Shown here in pieces: positions 1-9,260 of a stretch of 64,000 nt of DNA. Under the pieces are notes generated by a model. The model had not been told where the DNA came from. It did not search any database and saw nothing but the letters and a program-made list of their open reading frames with translations. This DNA comes from Pelobates cultripes. Taxonomy: Eukaryota; Chordata; Amphibia; Anura; Pelobatidae. Numbering within the stretch: position 1 is the stretch's first letter; each line of letters starts with the position of its first letter. The position numbers were made by a program, and so were the translations under genes. The stretch spans positions 22,879,840-22,943,839 of the forward strand of contig OW240918.1 in assembly GCA_933207985.1 (NCBI GenBank), in the 5' to 3' direction.

Positions 1-269
1 ACCCCCCCACCCAAAAAAAAAAACTATCCCCTACCTACCCCCCTCACCCTAAAATAGTGAGGGGAGAATAAAATAACTAACCTGTAAAAGAAAATTAAAC
101 TTACCATTTGACGTCTTCTTTTTTTTTAAATCTTCTTTCTTCAGCCCCCCAAAAGGCCAAATAAAAATCCATCATACCGTCGCACTTTAAAAAAAAAAAA
201 AAAAACGAGCGCAAAAAAAAATTAATCCATGTTCGCCCTTCAAGGGCATGCCGCGGACTGAGCTCCGCA

Positions 270-361
270 GGGCGGGTCAAGGCTTATAAAGCCTTGCCCC
301 GCCCTGCAATTAGGCTTAGAACACTCTGATTGGTGGGTTTAAGCCAATCAGAGTGCTCTGT
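270..361. repeat. Two nested hairpins in the foldback centre
   Basis: AGGGCGGG at 270-277 pairs with CCCGCCCT ending at 306, and the stem continues through CAAGGC/GCCTTG around a TATAA-like loop. A second hairpin follows at about 319-358, with arms AGAACACTCTGATTGG and CCAATCAGAGTGCTCT. The CCAAT boxes in the second stem could bind NF-Y, but nothing else suggests a promoter. Confidence 0.7.
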
Positions 362-397
362 GTAATTTTACACAGCATGGGAAAATTCAAAAGAACT

Positions 398-610
398 GCG
401 CAGGGGTGGGGGCCAGGTGGGGAGGACAGTAGGTCCCCCCCTTATTGTTTTATTAGGGCCCCCACCCACCGCGCAGGGGTGGGGGCTAGGTGGGGACAGT
501 TGGTCCCCCCCCTTTTTGTTTTATTAGGGCCCCACCCACTGCTCAGGGGTGGGGACCAGGGGGGAGGACAGTAGGTCCCCCCCTTATTGTTTTATTATGG
601 CCCCCCCCCC
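398..610 (+). repeat. Minisatellite, ~72-bp unit, three copies
   Basis: The unit begins GCGCAGGGGTGGGGG or GCTCAGGGGTGGGG, continues through GGAGGACAGTAGGTCCCC and TTATTGTTTTATTA, and ends in GGGCCCCCACCCACY. Copies start near 398, 472 and 541. The same unit recurs at 962-1143, on the other side of the right foldback arm. Short ORFs here are translations of the repeat. Confidence 0.85.
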
Positions 611-890
611 TGCGGAGCTCAGTACGTGTCATGCCCTGGAAGGGCGAACATGGATTAATATTTTTTTTTGCGCTCGTTTTTTTTTTTGTTTTTTTTAAAG
701 TACGACGGGTATGATGGATTTTTATTTGGCCTTTTTGGGGGCTGAAGAAAGAAGATTTTAGAAAAAAGAAGACGTCAAATGGTAAGTTTAATTTTTTTTT
801 ACAGGTTAGTTATTTTATTCCCCCCTCACTATTTTTAGGGTGAGTGGGGTAGGTAGGGGATAGTTTTTTTTTTGGGTGGTTGAAGGGGGG

Positions 891-919
891 GTGACTAGGG
901 GCTTGGGACCCCTAGTCAC
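891..919. repeat. Short perfect hairpin outside the right foldback arm
   Basis: GGTGACTAGGGG and its complement CCCCTAGTCACC flank a six-base loop. It sits between the right arm and the second minisatellite block. Confidence 0.7.
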
Positions 920-961
920 CTTAATTGGGGGGGGGTGTTTAATTTAGGGCCCCCACCCACT

Positions 962-1143
962 GCTCAGGGGTGGGGGCTGGGGGGGAGGACAGTAGGTCTC
1001 CCCCCTTATTGTTTTATAAGGGCCCCCACCTACCGCGCAGGGGTGGGGGCCAGGGGGGGAGGACAGTAGGTCCCCCCCTTATTGTTTTATTAGGGCCCCC
1101 ACCCACTGCTCAGGGGTGGGTGCCAGGGGGGAGGACAGTAGGT
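962..1143 (+). repeat. Second block of the ~72-bp minisatellite
   Basis: Two full units and a partial third, starting near 962, 1036 and 1109, in the same orientation as the block at 398-610. It stops abruptly after GGACAGTAGGT, where AT-rich unique sequence begins. Confidence 0.85.
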
Positions 1144-1933
1144 ATAATATTAATTTATTTCACTGGTCATTGATTAAAATGTGTTATTAAAAGTGCTATA
1201 ATGCGTGTCAATGATGTCCATGTATACACTTTATTGGGAGTAAAGATTTCAGTTAACAGCATGTAATGTTTAACGTAATAAATGTAATGTTTAATGTAAT
1301 AAAATAGTAAAGATATAGGTTTCTAATGTTTAAATTGATGTTATCATAAAAAAACGGATTGCTTAAATGTCTAGGGTACAAGCAAAATCATTTTTTGTTA
1401 TTAAAAAGCGTGTAATTTTTAAAATATGGATGTGCTGTAGAACTAAAGAAAGATGGCTTATTGTAATAAGATTAGAGCTACCAGAAGCAGGAACAACTTT
1501 AAAAAGTAAAAAGGTATTTATTTCAGGTCTGTAATTTAACTACAAAAGCACCCATAATGGATTTATAAAAGCCCATAATTAAAATCATGACCAACCAACT
1601 CAAGTTGAGAAGAGGCTTGAAATTTCTAATCTGAGTTATCTATGGGTCGTGATCAGTTTGATAGGTTCGTGACTATGTTTCCATTGTAATGGTACAAGAG
1701 TGCTACAGCTAGCAATCTAAAATTAATTTGAGACATGTCTGAGCTGGCACAGAATCATAAGACATACAATAACGCTCTACCCCAAGATGATGTCTCTTTT
1801 GTGCTGTCACTTATTTTTAATTTAATTTAAGAATCTTAAAGACTTCATAAGGGAATTTTAAGCTTGTCTATATAACCACTGTAGAAGTGGTAAAATAAAT
1901 CAAATAGAGGAGGTGGCGGTTTATCAAGAAGTC
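1144..1933. other. AT-rich DNA, nothing recognised
   Basis: No ORF of note and no repeat boundary. A short direct repeat of GTAATGTTTAAYGTAATAAA occurs near 1263-1303. Confidence 0.5.
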
Positions 1934-2307
1934 TTAAAGGGACACTCCAATGCCCAAATACAAAATAAATAAAAATCACTGTTTAGAGGATATAACCCAA
2001 ATGAAAACCTGCATGTATTTAATAATGATTTTTTTTCCCATTAGGGTTGTATCTAAGAATATCTGCCAGCAGCCTTTGTAAGCCCTCCCCTACTGACCCC
2101 TCCCAGACCTTCTGTGGCTGTCCACAGAAGTAACAAGGAAGTAACAGGACCTGCTGTCTGATTGACAACTGGTGGATTCTTTTATAAAAGGGTCGGTTTC
2201 TATTGAAATCTGCACTTATTGTAAAATTGAAAAAATAGGACACACTCTTCACACATAAATCTTTTCAGCAAGCTATAGTGCTTTAGGGATATGAAATGTT
2301 CCTTTAA
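1934..2307. mobile_element. TTAA-bounded MITE (374 bp)
   Basis: The element starts TTAAAGGGACACTCCAA and ends in the near-complement TGTTCCTTTAA, with TTAA at each outer edge. The same TTAAAGG terminus marks the elements at 38611, 40644 and 63503. It has no coding capacity; the weak minus ORF inside has no recognisable domain. TTAA target duplication is typical of the piggyBac superfamily, but I cannot place this family with certainty. Confidence 0.7.
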
Positions 2308-2753
2308 GTACTAAAAGTGGGGCATTCACCATGGAAACAAGTGGAACAAGCAGGCACGTTCAATTGATGACACCCCTTTCACATTTTTCACATCCTTTTT
2401 TGAAGTGAACACTTTCATAAACATCCACCAATGTGTTTGTTTTTTTTTTTTCAATAGAGATACTTTATCAATAATACTAACAACAGCATTAAGATCATAA
2501 TTAGAAAAAAAATAAAATTAACACAATAAGGAAAAAAAGCTGGGGGAAAATGAATAATTGCACATCCATAGTATGATATGAAATAATTGAATGCAAATAT
2601 GTGTGTATAAAGAAATAAAAAGTTTTTAAAGTCATACATATTTTGCATAGATGTCATATACTAAGTCACAGGTACTGTAGATAATGAGTCAAACATAAGT
2701 AAAAAAAGTTTTTATTGGTCAGGTGGGAACATCGTCAAGCTTGTACTTACTCC

Positions 2754-3734
2754 TCATAGCTTTCTTCCATTCAGACCAATCATGTTTGAGAAGGACATTA
2801 GTGGCAGATGGTACCCGGAGAGCAAGTTTGCATCTTTCAAATTATTTTTCAAAAGTGAAATGCAACGAGTAACACCTTTCAGTGCTAGTAATGATGTATG
2901 CCATTCTTCTTCTGTGAATACCTCACCTAGATCACTCTCCCACCTTGGTAGTTTCAAACCCACCTCACCTTCAAAAAAGGCATAGCACTTGGAAATGGTT
3001 AATTACCTGCCAGGATCTGAGATAAAAACCTTTTCTAAATTTGACAGTTACAATTTTCTAGAACTCAGTTCCTGGTAGGAAATCCCAAAATGTTTGCTAA
3101 TTCTTTGAACCAAATTTGCATGTGCAGGGGCGTCAAGATTGTTCAATTGGAATTTCTTTTGTAGCTGTTCAAATGATAAAAAATTAGAGGACAAAAATAA
3201 ATCGTTAATACAATTAATCGAATGAGAGGACCAATATTCTACATCCAGTTCAGGTACAACTTGTTTTAACACTGATAAATGGGTGACTCTAGACCAGACA
3301 GCAAAAGGATGAATTTTGCGGTATAGTAGAAAAAAAGATAAGGGAATTGAAAGGAGGGTGGCTCTAAGAAAATATAACATTTTGGGAAGGAGAGTCATTT
3401 TCACCAAATTAACCCGCCTTACCATGAGATTTCCAGACTACACCACCTCTCATGATCATTCCTAAAGTCAGGCCAGACCCAGGTTAGAAGAATGCATCTT
3501 GGACAGGTTCTTGCACAGGTTAATGCCCAGATGAGAGAAATAAGAGTCCCTCCAGTCAAAGTCAAACCGACCTTTCAGAATGTCTAGGTCATACCAAGGT
3601 ATGAAGAACGAGAGAGCTTTGTAGAACAAATTTTTGCCGAATTCCTGCAGGATCGACATCAATGGAGTAAGTGAAGTCATTGGGTTTCTAAGGGATAACA
3701 TGATGTTGTCTGCAACGAGGCCTATTTTATGTTC
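2754..3734 (-). pseudogene. L1-like ORF2, RT catalytic box to C-terminal region (broken)
   Basis: The segment resumes at the RT catalytic box, read here as VADN rather than the usual xADD (around 3703-3716). It continues into residues typical of the L1 thumb and connection region, such as GRVNLVKM-like RRVNLVKM at about 3420 and PLSFFLLYRK. A second fragment near 2754-2963 carries the W-E-x-D-L and EEW pattern found shortly before the L1 C-terminal cysteine region. At least two frame changes separate the fragments. The upstream half of the same RT lies at 9261-9819; the chromovirus insertion separates them. Confidence 0.75.
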
Positions 3735-3739
3735 CTTAC

Positions 3740-4362
3740 TGTCAGGGTCCCGCGGGCGGCTGCGAGGGGAGGTTGCAGTCCGCTCGCGGCACTCACCCTC
3801 CAGCCGTCCGCGGTCCCCCTTCAGCCGTGTGCTCGGCGGGCGGCACCCTCTCTCCCACGGGTGCCGTCCGCCTCTTCCTCTGTGTCTCCCAGCGGCAGCA
3901 TGCATGACGCTGCACGCTGGGAGACCGCCCACTTTAACCAGCGCCGGGGTCAGTCACCTGACCCGGCGTTAAAGGCACAGTGCCTCAATCACAGTGGGAG
4001 GTTTAGATATCTCCCACGTGTGATTGTTAATTCTGATTGGAAATTATCCAATCAGAATTAACCTTTGGATTTATATACTCACCTTTCCTGTTCCTCTTCG
4101 CCCTGTTGTGGTCTTTACTTGCTAGTATTGATTCTGAACTTGTGCTTCTGGTTGCGTACTCTCTGGCTTGTTATCCGACTTTGTGACTTTCTCTTACCCT
4201 TTGACCTCAGCTTGTCTATCGTTATTCTGTCTTCTGGTTCCCCTTTACTCGGCTTGTTTCCTGACTATTCTTTGTGTGCTTAGCCCGGCCACTCTAAGGT
4301 CCGGTACGGCACTTTGTGTGTGTGTGTGTGTGTTGGCGTGTTTGGTTCCCCGAATCGTGACA
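3740..4362 (+). repeat. 5' LTR of the chromovirus
   Basis: 623 bp, TG...CA, nearly identical to 8636-9255. U3 is GC-rich and contains four palindromes (3885-3924, 3942-3968, about 3993-4016, 4028-4060). The last has perfect 14-bp arms, includes CCAAT boxes on both strands and ends 11 bases before the TATA box. A (TG)n run at about 4314-4333 is one repeat longer than in the other LTR. An open frame at 3729-4061 is the LTR copy of the tail of the pol frame. Confidence 0.95.
4028..4109 (+). promoter_or_regulatory. LTR core promoter: CCAAT palindrome, TATA box and predicted RNA start
   Basis: The perfect inverted repeat TAATTCTGATTGGA / TCCAATCAGAATTA (4028-4041 and 4047-4060) gives a CCAAT box on each strand. 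TATATA lies at 4072-4077. A start 25-30 bases downstream falls at about 4100, exactly where GCCCTGTTGT (4100-4109) begins. That decamer is complementary to the primer-binding region, which supports the start by an independent route. The start is inferred; no transcript data are available. Confidence 0.65.
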
Positions 4363-4364
4363 TT

Positions 4365-4374
4365 ACAACAGGGC
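4365..4374 (+). other. Self-priming primer-binding site
   Basis: ACAACAGGGC lies two bases after the 5' LTR and is the exact reverse complement of GCCCTGTTGT at 4100-4109, the predicted 5' end of the genomic RNA. Tf1 and sushi-type chromoviruses are known to prime minus-strand synthesis from the folded 5' end of their own RNA instead of a tRNA. The match here is 10 of 10 bases. Confidence 0.75.
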
Positions 4375-4378
4375 CATA

Positions 4379-5302
4379 ATGGAACCTGCTGACATACCAC
4401 AGCTCCTAGTTAATCAGGAGGCTAGAATGGATGGCTTGGACCACCGTATGGACCAGTTTGCCCAAGCTTTACAAACCATACTGGCTCGTACTGCACACTT
4501 GCAACCTGCCGTCCAGGAGGCTGCTGCTGCTGTGCCCGAACCCATTCCCACTCCGGTACCCGTTCCTGCTCATGTTGTTCACATGACACCGCCACAACGC
4601 TACAGCGGTGACCCAGCATTGTGTCGTGGTTTCCTTAACCAAATTGACATCCATTTGGTGATGAATCCACGTTCCTATCCCACTGACAGATCCAAAATTG
4701 CCTTTTTGATTAATCACCTGTCCGGGAAAGCTTTAGCATGGGCTAACCCCATGTGGGAGAATACATCTCCTATGTCCTTTGTAGAGTTCTTGACAGCTTT
4801 CAAACGTACGTTTGATCAACCCGGTAGGGTTGCCTCTGCTGGCAAAGCTCTGCTTAGGGTACGACAGGGTAATAGATCTGTAGCGGATTATACTATCGAA
4901 TTCCGCACGCTAGCAGCTGAAGTGGTTTGGAATAATGATGCCCTCGTAACAGCCTTTCAGGAGGGTTTGGCCGCCTACATACTGGATGAAATAGCATCCA
5001 GGGAATTGCCTGTTCTTCTAGATGATGTCATAGATTATGTCATTCTTATTGATAACCGTATTAGAGAGAGGCGTAGTCAAAGACGGATGGATACACGGGC
5101 ATTACCTGCTCCCCCCTCTACTGCTTTACTAGCACTACCCGCTCCTAGTCAACCAACCCCCGAACCCATGCAATTGGGTGCTACGGGGCTAACTGAGGCT
5201 GAAAGAGCATATCGTAGAAGGGAGGGGTTATGCCTTTATTGTGGAAAGAGGGGGCACCACTGTAATGCCTGCCCTAAGTTACAGGGAAACTACAGCACCT
5301 AA
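4379..5302 (+). CDS. gag: Gag-like capsid/nucleocapsid protein of the chromovirus
   Basis: 307 residues, intact. The N-terminal ~45 residues look helical and may form a coiled coil. A Pro/Ala-rich linker follows, then a capsid-like region (about 70-230) beginning near PPQRYSGDPALCRGF. A basic stretch and one CCHC zinc knuckle, CLYCGKRGHHCNAC (C-x2-C-x4-H-x4-C), lie near the C terminus. The arrangement matches sushi-class Gag, the ancestor of mammalian PEG10 and RTL genes. The ATG at 4379 is only 17 bases after the LTR, next to the primer-binding site, and is the first ATG after it. Stop TAA is at 5300-5302. The intact frame is notable because pol is broken, though a young insertion explains it equally well. 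Confidence 0.9.
   Translation: MEPADIPQLLVNQEARMDGLDHRMDQFAQALQTILARTAHLQPAVQEAAAAVPEPIPTPVPVPAHVVHMTPPQRYSGDPALCRGFLNQIDIHLVMNPRSYPTDRSKIAFLINHLSGKALAWANPMWENTSPMSFVEFLTAFKRTFDQPGRVASAGKALLRVRQGNRSVADYTIEFRTLAAEVVWNNDALVTAFQEGLAAYILDEIASRELPVLLDDVIDYVILIDNRIRERRSQRRMDTRALPAPPSTALLALPAPSQPTPEPMQLGATGLTEAERAYRRREGLCLYCGKRGHHCNACPKLQGNYST
5284..5290 (+). promoter_or_regulatory. Probable -1 ribosomal frameshift site (G GGA AAC)
   Basis: The heptamer GGGAAAC is phased with gag as G GGA AAC, the canonical X XXY YYZ pattern, and ends nine bases before the gag stop codon. The protease frame is -1 relative to gag and is open across this point. A possible short stem, AGGCC at 5302-5306 with GGCCT at 5319-5323, lies downstream. 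Mammalian PEG10, derived from this retroelement class, uses the same heptamer. Confidence 0.7.
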
Positions 5303-5967
5303 GGCCTAGAGAGGGGTCGGCCTCGGGTGTTATGACTTTGTCCCCTCATGTGTCCATCTCCAGACCGTTTATTACGGTTTCTCTTTTGGTCAATAAAACC
5401 ACCATAACCACCAAAGCCTTGATCGATTCAGGTGCGGCAGACAACCTTATGGATGAGAACTTTGCTAAAACCGCAGCCTTAACTTTGATCCAAAAGGCCA
5501 CACCCTTGGTCGTTGAGGCCATAGATGGTAGACCACTTGAGAAACCTCTGGTGACCCATGAGACCCAAGAAATAGTGATGTCTGTAGGTGTTTTGCATAA
5601 GGAAAGGTTAACCTTCCAAATAATTGACTCCCCTACTGCTTCCATCGTTCTGGGTTTTCCCTGGTTAGTGAAACACAACCCTGTTCTCGATTGGGGTTGC
5701 TTGGATATACTATCCTGGGGGGAATCCTGTCAACGAGACTGTATGGCTCAGGTACGTCCTGTTTGTTTACTCAACGTGCCCACGGCTAAACCACTCTCTG
5801 TTTCTGTCCCTTCTGTATATGCTGATCTTGCATTGGTTTTTGAAAAGAGGGAGGCAGATAAGCTACCTCCACATCGTGACTATGACTGTGCCATAAACCT
5901 TTTACCGGGCACTATGCCCCCTAGAAAGAAAACCAGGTCATGGAGGAGTACATACGAGAATCCTTAA
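5291..5967 (+). pseudogene. pol: Pol, protease segment (frame broken at 3' end)
   Basis: The -1 frame is open from before the gag stop; the first ATG is at 5332. The aspartic protease active site reads LIDSGAADNLMD, with the D-S-G triad near residue 33 counted from that ATG. A later hydrophobic IVLGFPWL segment matches the family's flap-to-C-terminal region. The frame then ends at 5967, while RT continues in another frame from about 5940. Residues normally between the PPRKK motif and the start of RT seem to be missing, suggesting a small deletion around 5930-5940. Confidence 0.85.
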
Positions 5968-6665
5968 GGAAAGGTTTTATTAGAAGGTCCTCCTCTCCTG
6001 CTGGTGCTGGTTTCTTTTTTGTGGCAAAGAAGGAGGGCGATTTGAGGCCGTGTATAGACTACAGGGGTCTGAACAATATAACGGTTAAAAACGCCTACCC
6101 TATCCCCCTCATCACTGAGTTGTTTGACCGCGTTAAAGGTTCTAAGTACTTTACCAAACTAGACCTCAGGGGAGCTTATAACCTTATCCGTATAAAGGAG
6201 AATGATGAGTGGAAGACAGCGTTCAATACGCGTAGTGGGCATTATGAATACCTGGTCATGCCTTTTGGACTGTGTAATGCTCCTGCTGTGTTTCAGGATC
6301 TCATAAACGATGTCCTTAGGGATCTATTGCATGTCTGTGCCGTGGTGTACCTTGACGACATACTTGTATATTCTCCTGATTTGAAGTCACATCATAAACA
6401 TGTTAGGATGGTGCTTAAAAAATTATTACAGAACGGACTTTATTGTAAGTTAGAAAAATGTCTGTTCGATCAGACCTCTGTGCAATTCCTGGGATATATA
6501 ATTTCTGAACAGGGTTTTAGTATGGATCCTGCTAAATTGGAAGCTATACTGTCCTGGCCACTTCCCCAAGGACTTAAGGCTATCCAGCGTTTTATAGGTT
6601 TTGCTAACTATTATAGAAAATTTATAAAAACTTCTCACCACTTATCTCTCCTATCACAAAGCTGA
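5940..6665 (+). pseudogene. pol: Pol, reverse transcriptase segment
   Basis: About 240 residues of Ty3-class RT. They include the [11 protein letters not shown] block, [11 protein letters not shown] (first catalytic Asp), [14 protein letters not shown], and the catalytic YLDD at 6348-6359, all intact. LGYIISEQG and FANYYRKFI follow. The frame is lost near 6630-6665, where the next segment is read in a third frame. RT here would copy the element's RNA into DNA inside Gag particles. Confidence 0.9.
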
Positions 6666-7111
6666 CTAAAAAAGGTCTACACCCTAGGGTTTGGACTCCT
6701 GAAGCCCTTAAAGCCTTTGAAACTCTCAAGAAAGCATTTGCCTCTGCTCCAGTACTACACCACCCTAATCCTTCTCTTCCCTTTGTTATGGAAGTAGATG
6801 CTTCTGAATCGGGGGTGGGAGCAGTACTATCACAAAGGTTATCGTATGACGAACCCCTCCATCCCTGTTGTTTCTTTTCTAAAAGGTTGTCTGATCCAGA
6901 AAAGAATTACGATGTTGGGAACAGAGAACTATTAGCTATTGTGTTAGCTTTTAAGGAATGGAGGTACTTATTAGAGGGTTCTAGACACAAAATTATGGTT
7001 CTGACAGATCATAAGAACCTCTCCTATATAACCGATGCTAGAAGGTTGTCCGCCCGACAGGCTAGATGGTCTCTATTCCTTTCGCGATTTCCAATACATT
7101 ATTACCTATAG
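6666..7111 (+). pseudogene. pol: Pol, RNase H segment
   Basis: The continuing frame, with its first ATG at 6788, encodes a Ty3-type RNase [15 protein letters not shown] holds the first acidic residue, [12 protein letters not shown] the catalytic Glu, and [10 protein letters not shown] another Asp. The frame slips again near 7080-7110, at the end of the domain, before the conserved Y-R-P-G and A-D-A-I-S-R tail, which is found in the next frame. Confidence 0.88.
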
Positions 7112-8957
7112 ACCTGGTTGCCGTAATGCCAAAGCTGACGCTATCTCTCGACAGTATGAACCTTTAGAATTTGTTAACCCAACCCCTGAACCTATTGTAC
7201 CAGCTTCTCAGATCATAGCTGCTACCCGTTTGGTTGTTTCATCTCCCTTCCTTGAGAATATTAAGACATACCAAACCCAAGCGCCTCAGGAGAAGCCTGT
7301 TGGTAAACTATACGTGAAAGTAAGTGACAGAAAAAAGTTATTAACATTATTTCACACCGCCAAAACTGCTGGTCATCCGGGGGTTACCAAGACTTATAAG
7401 AGCCTCCTTCAACAGTTCTGGTGGCCTTCACTCAGGCGAGACGTAGTGGATTTTGTTCAGGCTTGTCGGGTCTGTACGCAGTGTAAGTCTCCTAATACGA
7501 GACCCCAAGGCCTACTGATGCCTCTATCTATACCCAAGAAACCATGGACCCACTTGTCCATGGATTTTATTGTAGACCTTCCTCCTTCTGATGGTCAGAC
7601 GGTGATATTAACTGTGACGGATAGGTTCTCTAAAATGGCCCACTTTATTCCACTTAAGAAACTACCCTCTGCGATTCAGCTTGCCCAGGTGTTTGCCAAG
7701 GAAGTGTTCCGATTGCATGGGGTACCTCAGGATATTGTTTCTGACAGGGGCCCGCAATTTGTCTCTCGGTTTTGGAGGGGCTTTTGTGCTGAGATGGGGG
7801 TCTCCTTGTCGTTCACTTCCTCCTATCACCCGCAATCTAATGGTGCAGCCGAACGTGCTAATCAGTCTGTGGAATTGTATTTGCGCTGCTTCACTAATGC
7901 GCACCAGGACGACTGGTCTCGCCTTCTTCCGTGGGCTGAATTTGCCAGGAATGCGGTGTCTCATTCGTCTACTGGCTTAAGTCCTTTTGAGGTTGCTTAT
8001 GGGTTTCGGCCTTCTGTCCTTCCCGGAGCGTTCTCTGACAAGGGAATGCCCGCCTTGGACCAGCACCTCGCCTCTTTACGGAAGACGTGGGATCAGGTCC
8101 ATATTGCGCTGTCTCGTTCAGCAGCTGCTCAGAAGAAGTTCGCTGATCGCCATAGGGGAGCGACCCCTTCTTATGCTCCGGGTGATAGGGTGTGGTTGTC
8201 CTCCAAGAACCTCCGTCTCAGGGTCCCCTCCATGAAATTTGCTCCCAGGTTTCTTGGTCCCTACAAAGTGTTACGTAGGGTCAACCCCGTTTCCTACTCC
8301 CTGGACTTGCCTCCTTCCATGCGTATTCCGCACACGTTTCACGTTTCACTTTTGAAGCCCTTGCTGTGTAACCGGTTCTCTCGTCCTCTCGGACGGCCCG
8401 TTTCCCCTCGTACTGTCTCTAGTGACGTGTTCGAAGTAGCTGCCCTTCTCGACTCTCGTGTTTCTAGGGGTCGGCTGCAATACCTGGTGGATTGGAAGGG
8501 TTACGGCCCTGAGGAGCGGTCTTGGGTTTCGAGCTCTGATTTGCACGCCCCCTCTTTAGTCCGCTCCTTTCATGCCCGGTTTCCTTTGAAGCCTTCTGCT
8601 TCCCGCCCTCTGGGCGGTCTTCGAGGGGGGGGTACTGTCAGGGTCCCGCGGGCGGCTGCGAGGGGAGGTTGCAGTCCGCTCGCGGCACTCACCCTCCAGC
8701 CGTCCGCGGTCCCCCTTCAGCCGTGTGCTCGGCGGGCGGCACCCTCTCTCCCACGGGTGCCGTCCGCCTCTTCCTCTGTGTCTCCCAGCGGCAGCATGCA
8801 TGACGCTGCACGCTGGGAGACCGCCCACTTTAACCAACGCCGGGGTCAGTCACCTGACCCGGCGTTAAAGGCACAGTGCCTCAATCACAGTGGGAGGTTT
8901 AGATATCTCCCACGTGTGATTGTTAATTCTGATTGGAAATTATCCAATCAGAATTAA
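7035..8957 (+). CDS. pol: Pol, integrase with C-terminal chromodomain; frame runs into the 3' LTR
   Basis: Open for 640 codons. Residues up to about 40 finish the RNase H tail. A zinc-binding H-x(n)-H and C-x2-C region follows ([18 protein letters not shown]). The catalytic core has D in MDFIVDLP, D in VSDRGPQF and E in [12 protein letters not shown], so the DDE set is complete. [10 protein letters not shown] is the GPF/Y module. A chromodomain with [15 protein letters not shown] lies near residue 480. No stop occurs before the polypurine tract, so the frame continues about 107 codons into the LTR and stops at 8955-8957. Chromodomains direct integration towards marked chromatin in this group. 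The start is not a true initiator; this is the end of a frameshifted polyprotein. Confidence 0.9.
   Translation: MLEGCPPDRLDGLYSFRDFQYIITYRPGCRNAKADAISRQYEPLEFVNPTPEPIVPASQIIAATRLVVSSPFLENIKTYQTQAPQEKPVGKLYVKVSDRKKLLTLFHTAKTAGHPGVTKTYKSLLQQFWWPSLRRDVVDFVQACRVCTQCKSPNTRPQGLLMPLSIPKKPWTHLSMDFIVDLPPSDGQTVILTVTDRFSKMAHFIPLKKLPSAIQLAQVFAKEVFRLHGVPQDIVSDRGPQFVSRFWRGFCAEMGVSLSFTSSYHPQSNGAAERANQSVELYLRCFTNAHQDDWSRLLPWAEFARNAVSHSSTGLSPFEVAYGFRPSVLPGAFSDKGMPALDQHLASLRKTWDQVHIALSRSAAAQKKFADRHRGATPSYAPGDRVWLSSKNLRLRVPSMKFAPRFLGPYKVLRRVNPVSYSLDLPPSMRIPHTFHVSLLKPLLCNRFSRPLGRPVSPRTVSSDVFEVAALLDSRVSRGRLQYLVDWKGYGPEERSWVSSSDLHAPSLVRSFHARFPLKPSASRPLGGLRGGGTVRVPRAAARGGCSPLAALTLQPSAVPLQPCARRAAPSLPRVPSASSSVSPSGSMHDAARWETAHFNQRRGQSPDPALKAQCLNHSGRFRYLPRVIVNSDWKLSNQN
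8622..8632 (+). other. Polypurine tract
   Basis: CGAGGGGGGGG lies three bases upstream of the 3' LTR start at 8636, where plus-strand DNA synthesis would be primed. Confidence 0.8.
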
Positions 8958-9255
8958 CCTTTGGATTTATATACTTACCTTTCCTGTTCCTCTTCGCCCT
9001 GTTGTGGTCTTTGCTTGTTAGTATTGATTCTGAACTTGTGCTTCTGGTTACGTACTCTCTGGCTTGTTATCCGACTCTGTGACTTTCTCCTACCCTTTGA
9101 CCTCGGCTTGTTTCACGTTATTCTGTCTTCTGGTTCCCTTTACTCGGCTTGTTTTCTGACTATTCTTTGTGTGCTTAGCCCGGCCACTCTAAGGTCCGGT
9201 ACGGCACTTTGTGTGTGTGTGTGTGTTGGCGTGTTTGGTTCCCCGAATCGTGACA
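8636..9255 (+). repeat. 3' LTR of the chromovirus
   Basis: 620 bp, about 98 percent identical to the 5' LTR by eye. The first ~220 bp show no difference I could find. Most substitutions fall after the TATA box, with a cluster near 9098-9120. It is followed by the duplicated target CTTAC (9256-9260). Confidence 0.95.
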
Positions 9256-9260
9256 CTTAC

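Larger units (their letters stand above)
1..882. repeat. Large foldback element with ~270-bp inverted arms
   Basis: Bases 1-270 are an imperfect reverse complement of about 610-882. Both arms carry the same landmarks in mirrored order: a C/G-rich run with poly-A/T, GACGTC, GAAGAAAGAAGA, GGCCAAATAAAAATCCATCAT, the CATGGATTAAT block and GAGCTC. The left arm starts at the window edge, so the true end may lie outside. The centre (271-609) holds smaller palindromes and a minisatellite. No ORF looks like a transposase. This is either a foldback DNA transposon or an inverted duplication; no target duplication can be checked because one end is missing. Confidence 0.8.
3740..9255 (+). mobile_element. 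Ty3/gypsy chromovirus (sushi-like), complete but frameshifted
   Basis: Two long terminal repeats (3740-4362 and 8636-9255) begin TGTCAGGG and end CGTGACA. They bracket gag, protease, RT, RNase H, integrase and a C-terminal chromodomain in Ty3 order. Five bases, CTTAC, are duplicated at 3735-3739 and 9256-9260. By hand alignment the LTRs differ at about 12 substitutions plus two small indels. Pol changes frame near 5930-5940, 6630-6665 and 7080-7110, so this copy should not be autonomous. It sits inside the RT of an older opposite-strand LINE. Confidence 0.95.

Noticed and set aside
353..1173. Gly/Pro-rich ORFs near the left edge
   Set aside because: Translations of the 72-bp minisatellite; no start context or conservation argument.
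2451..2657. Hydrophobic 68-residue minus frame resembling a membrane protein
   Set aside because: It lies in the AT-rich 3' region of the LINE, and T-rich codons give hydrophobic residues by composition.
4314..4333. (TG)n run as a functional Z-DNA or regulatory element
   Set aside because: Short, variable between the two LTRs and without other support.
7662..7964. Antisense and alternate-frame ORFs across gag and pol
   Set aside because: Shadows of the chromovirus coding frames, which contain the catalytic motifs.
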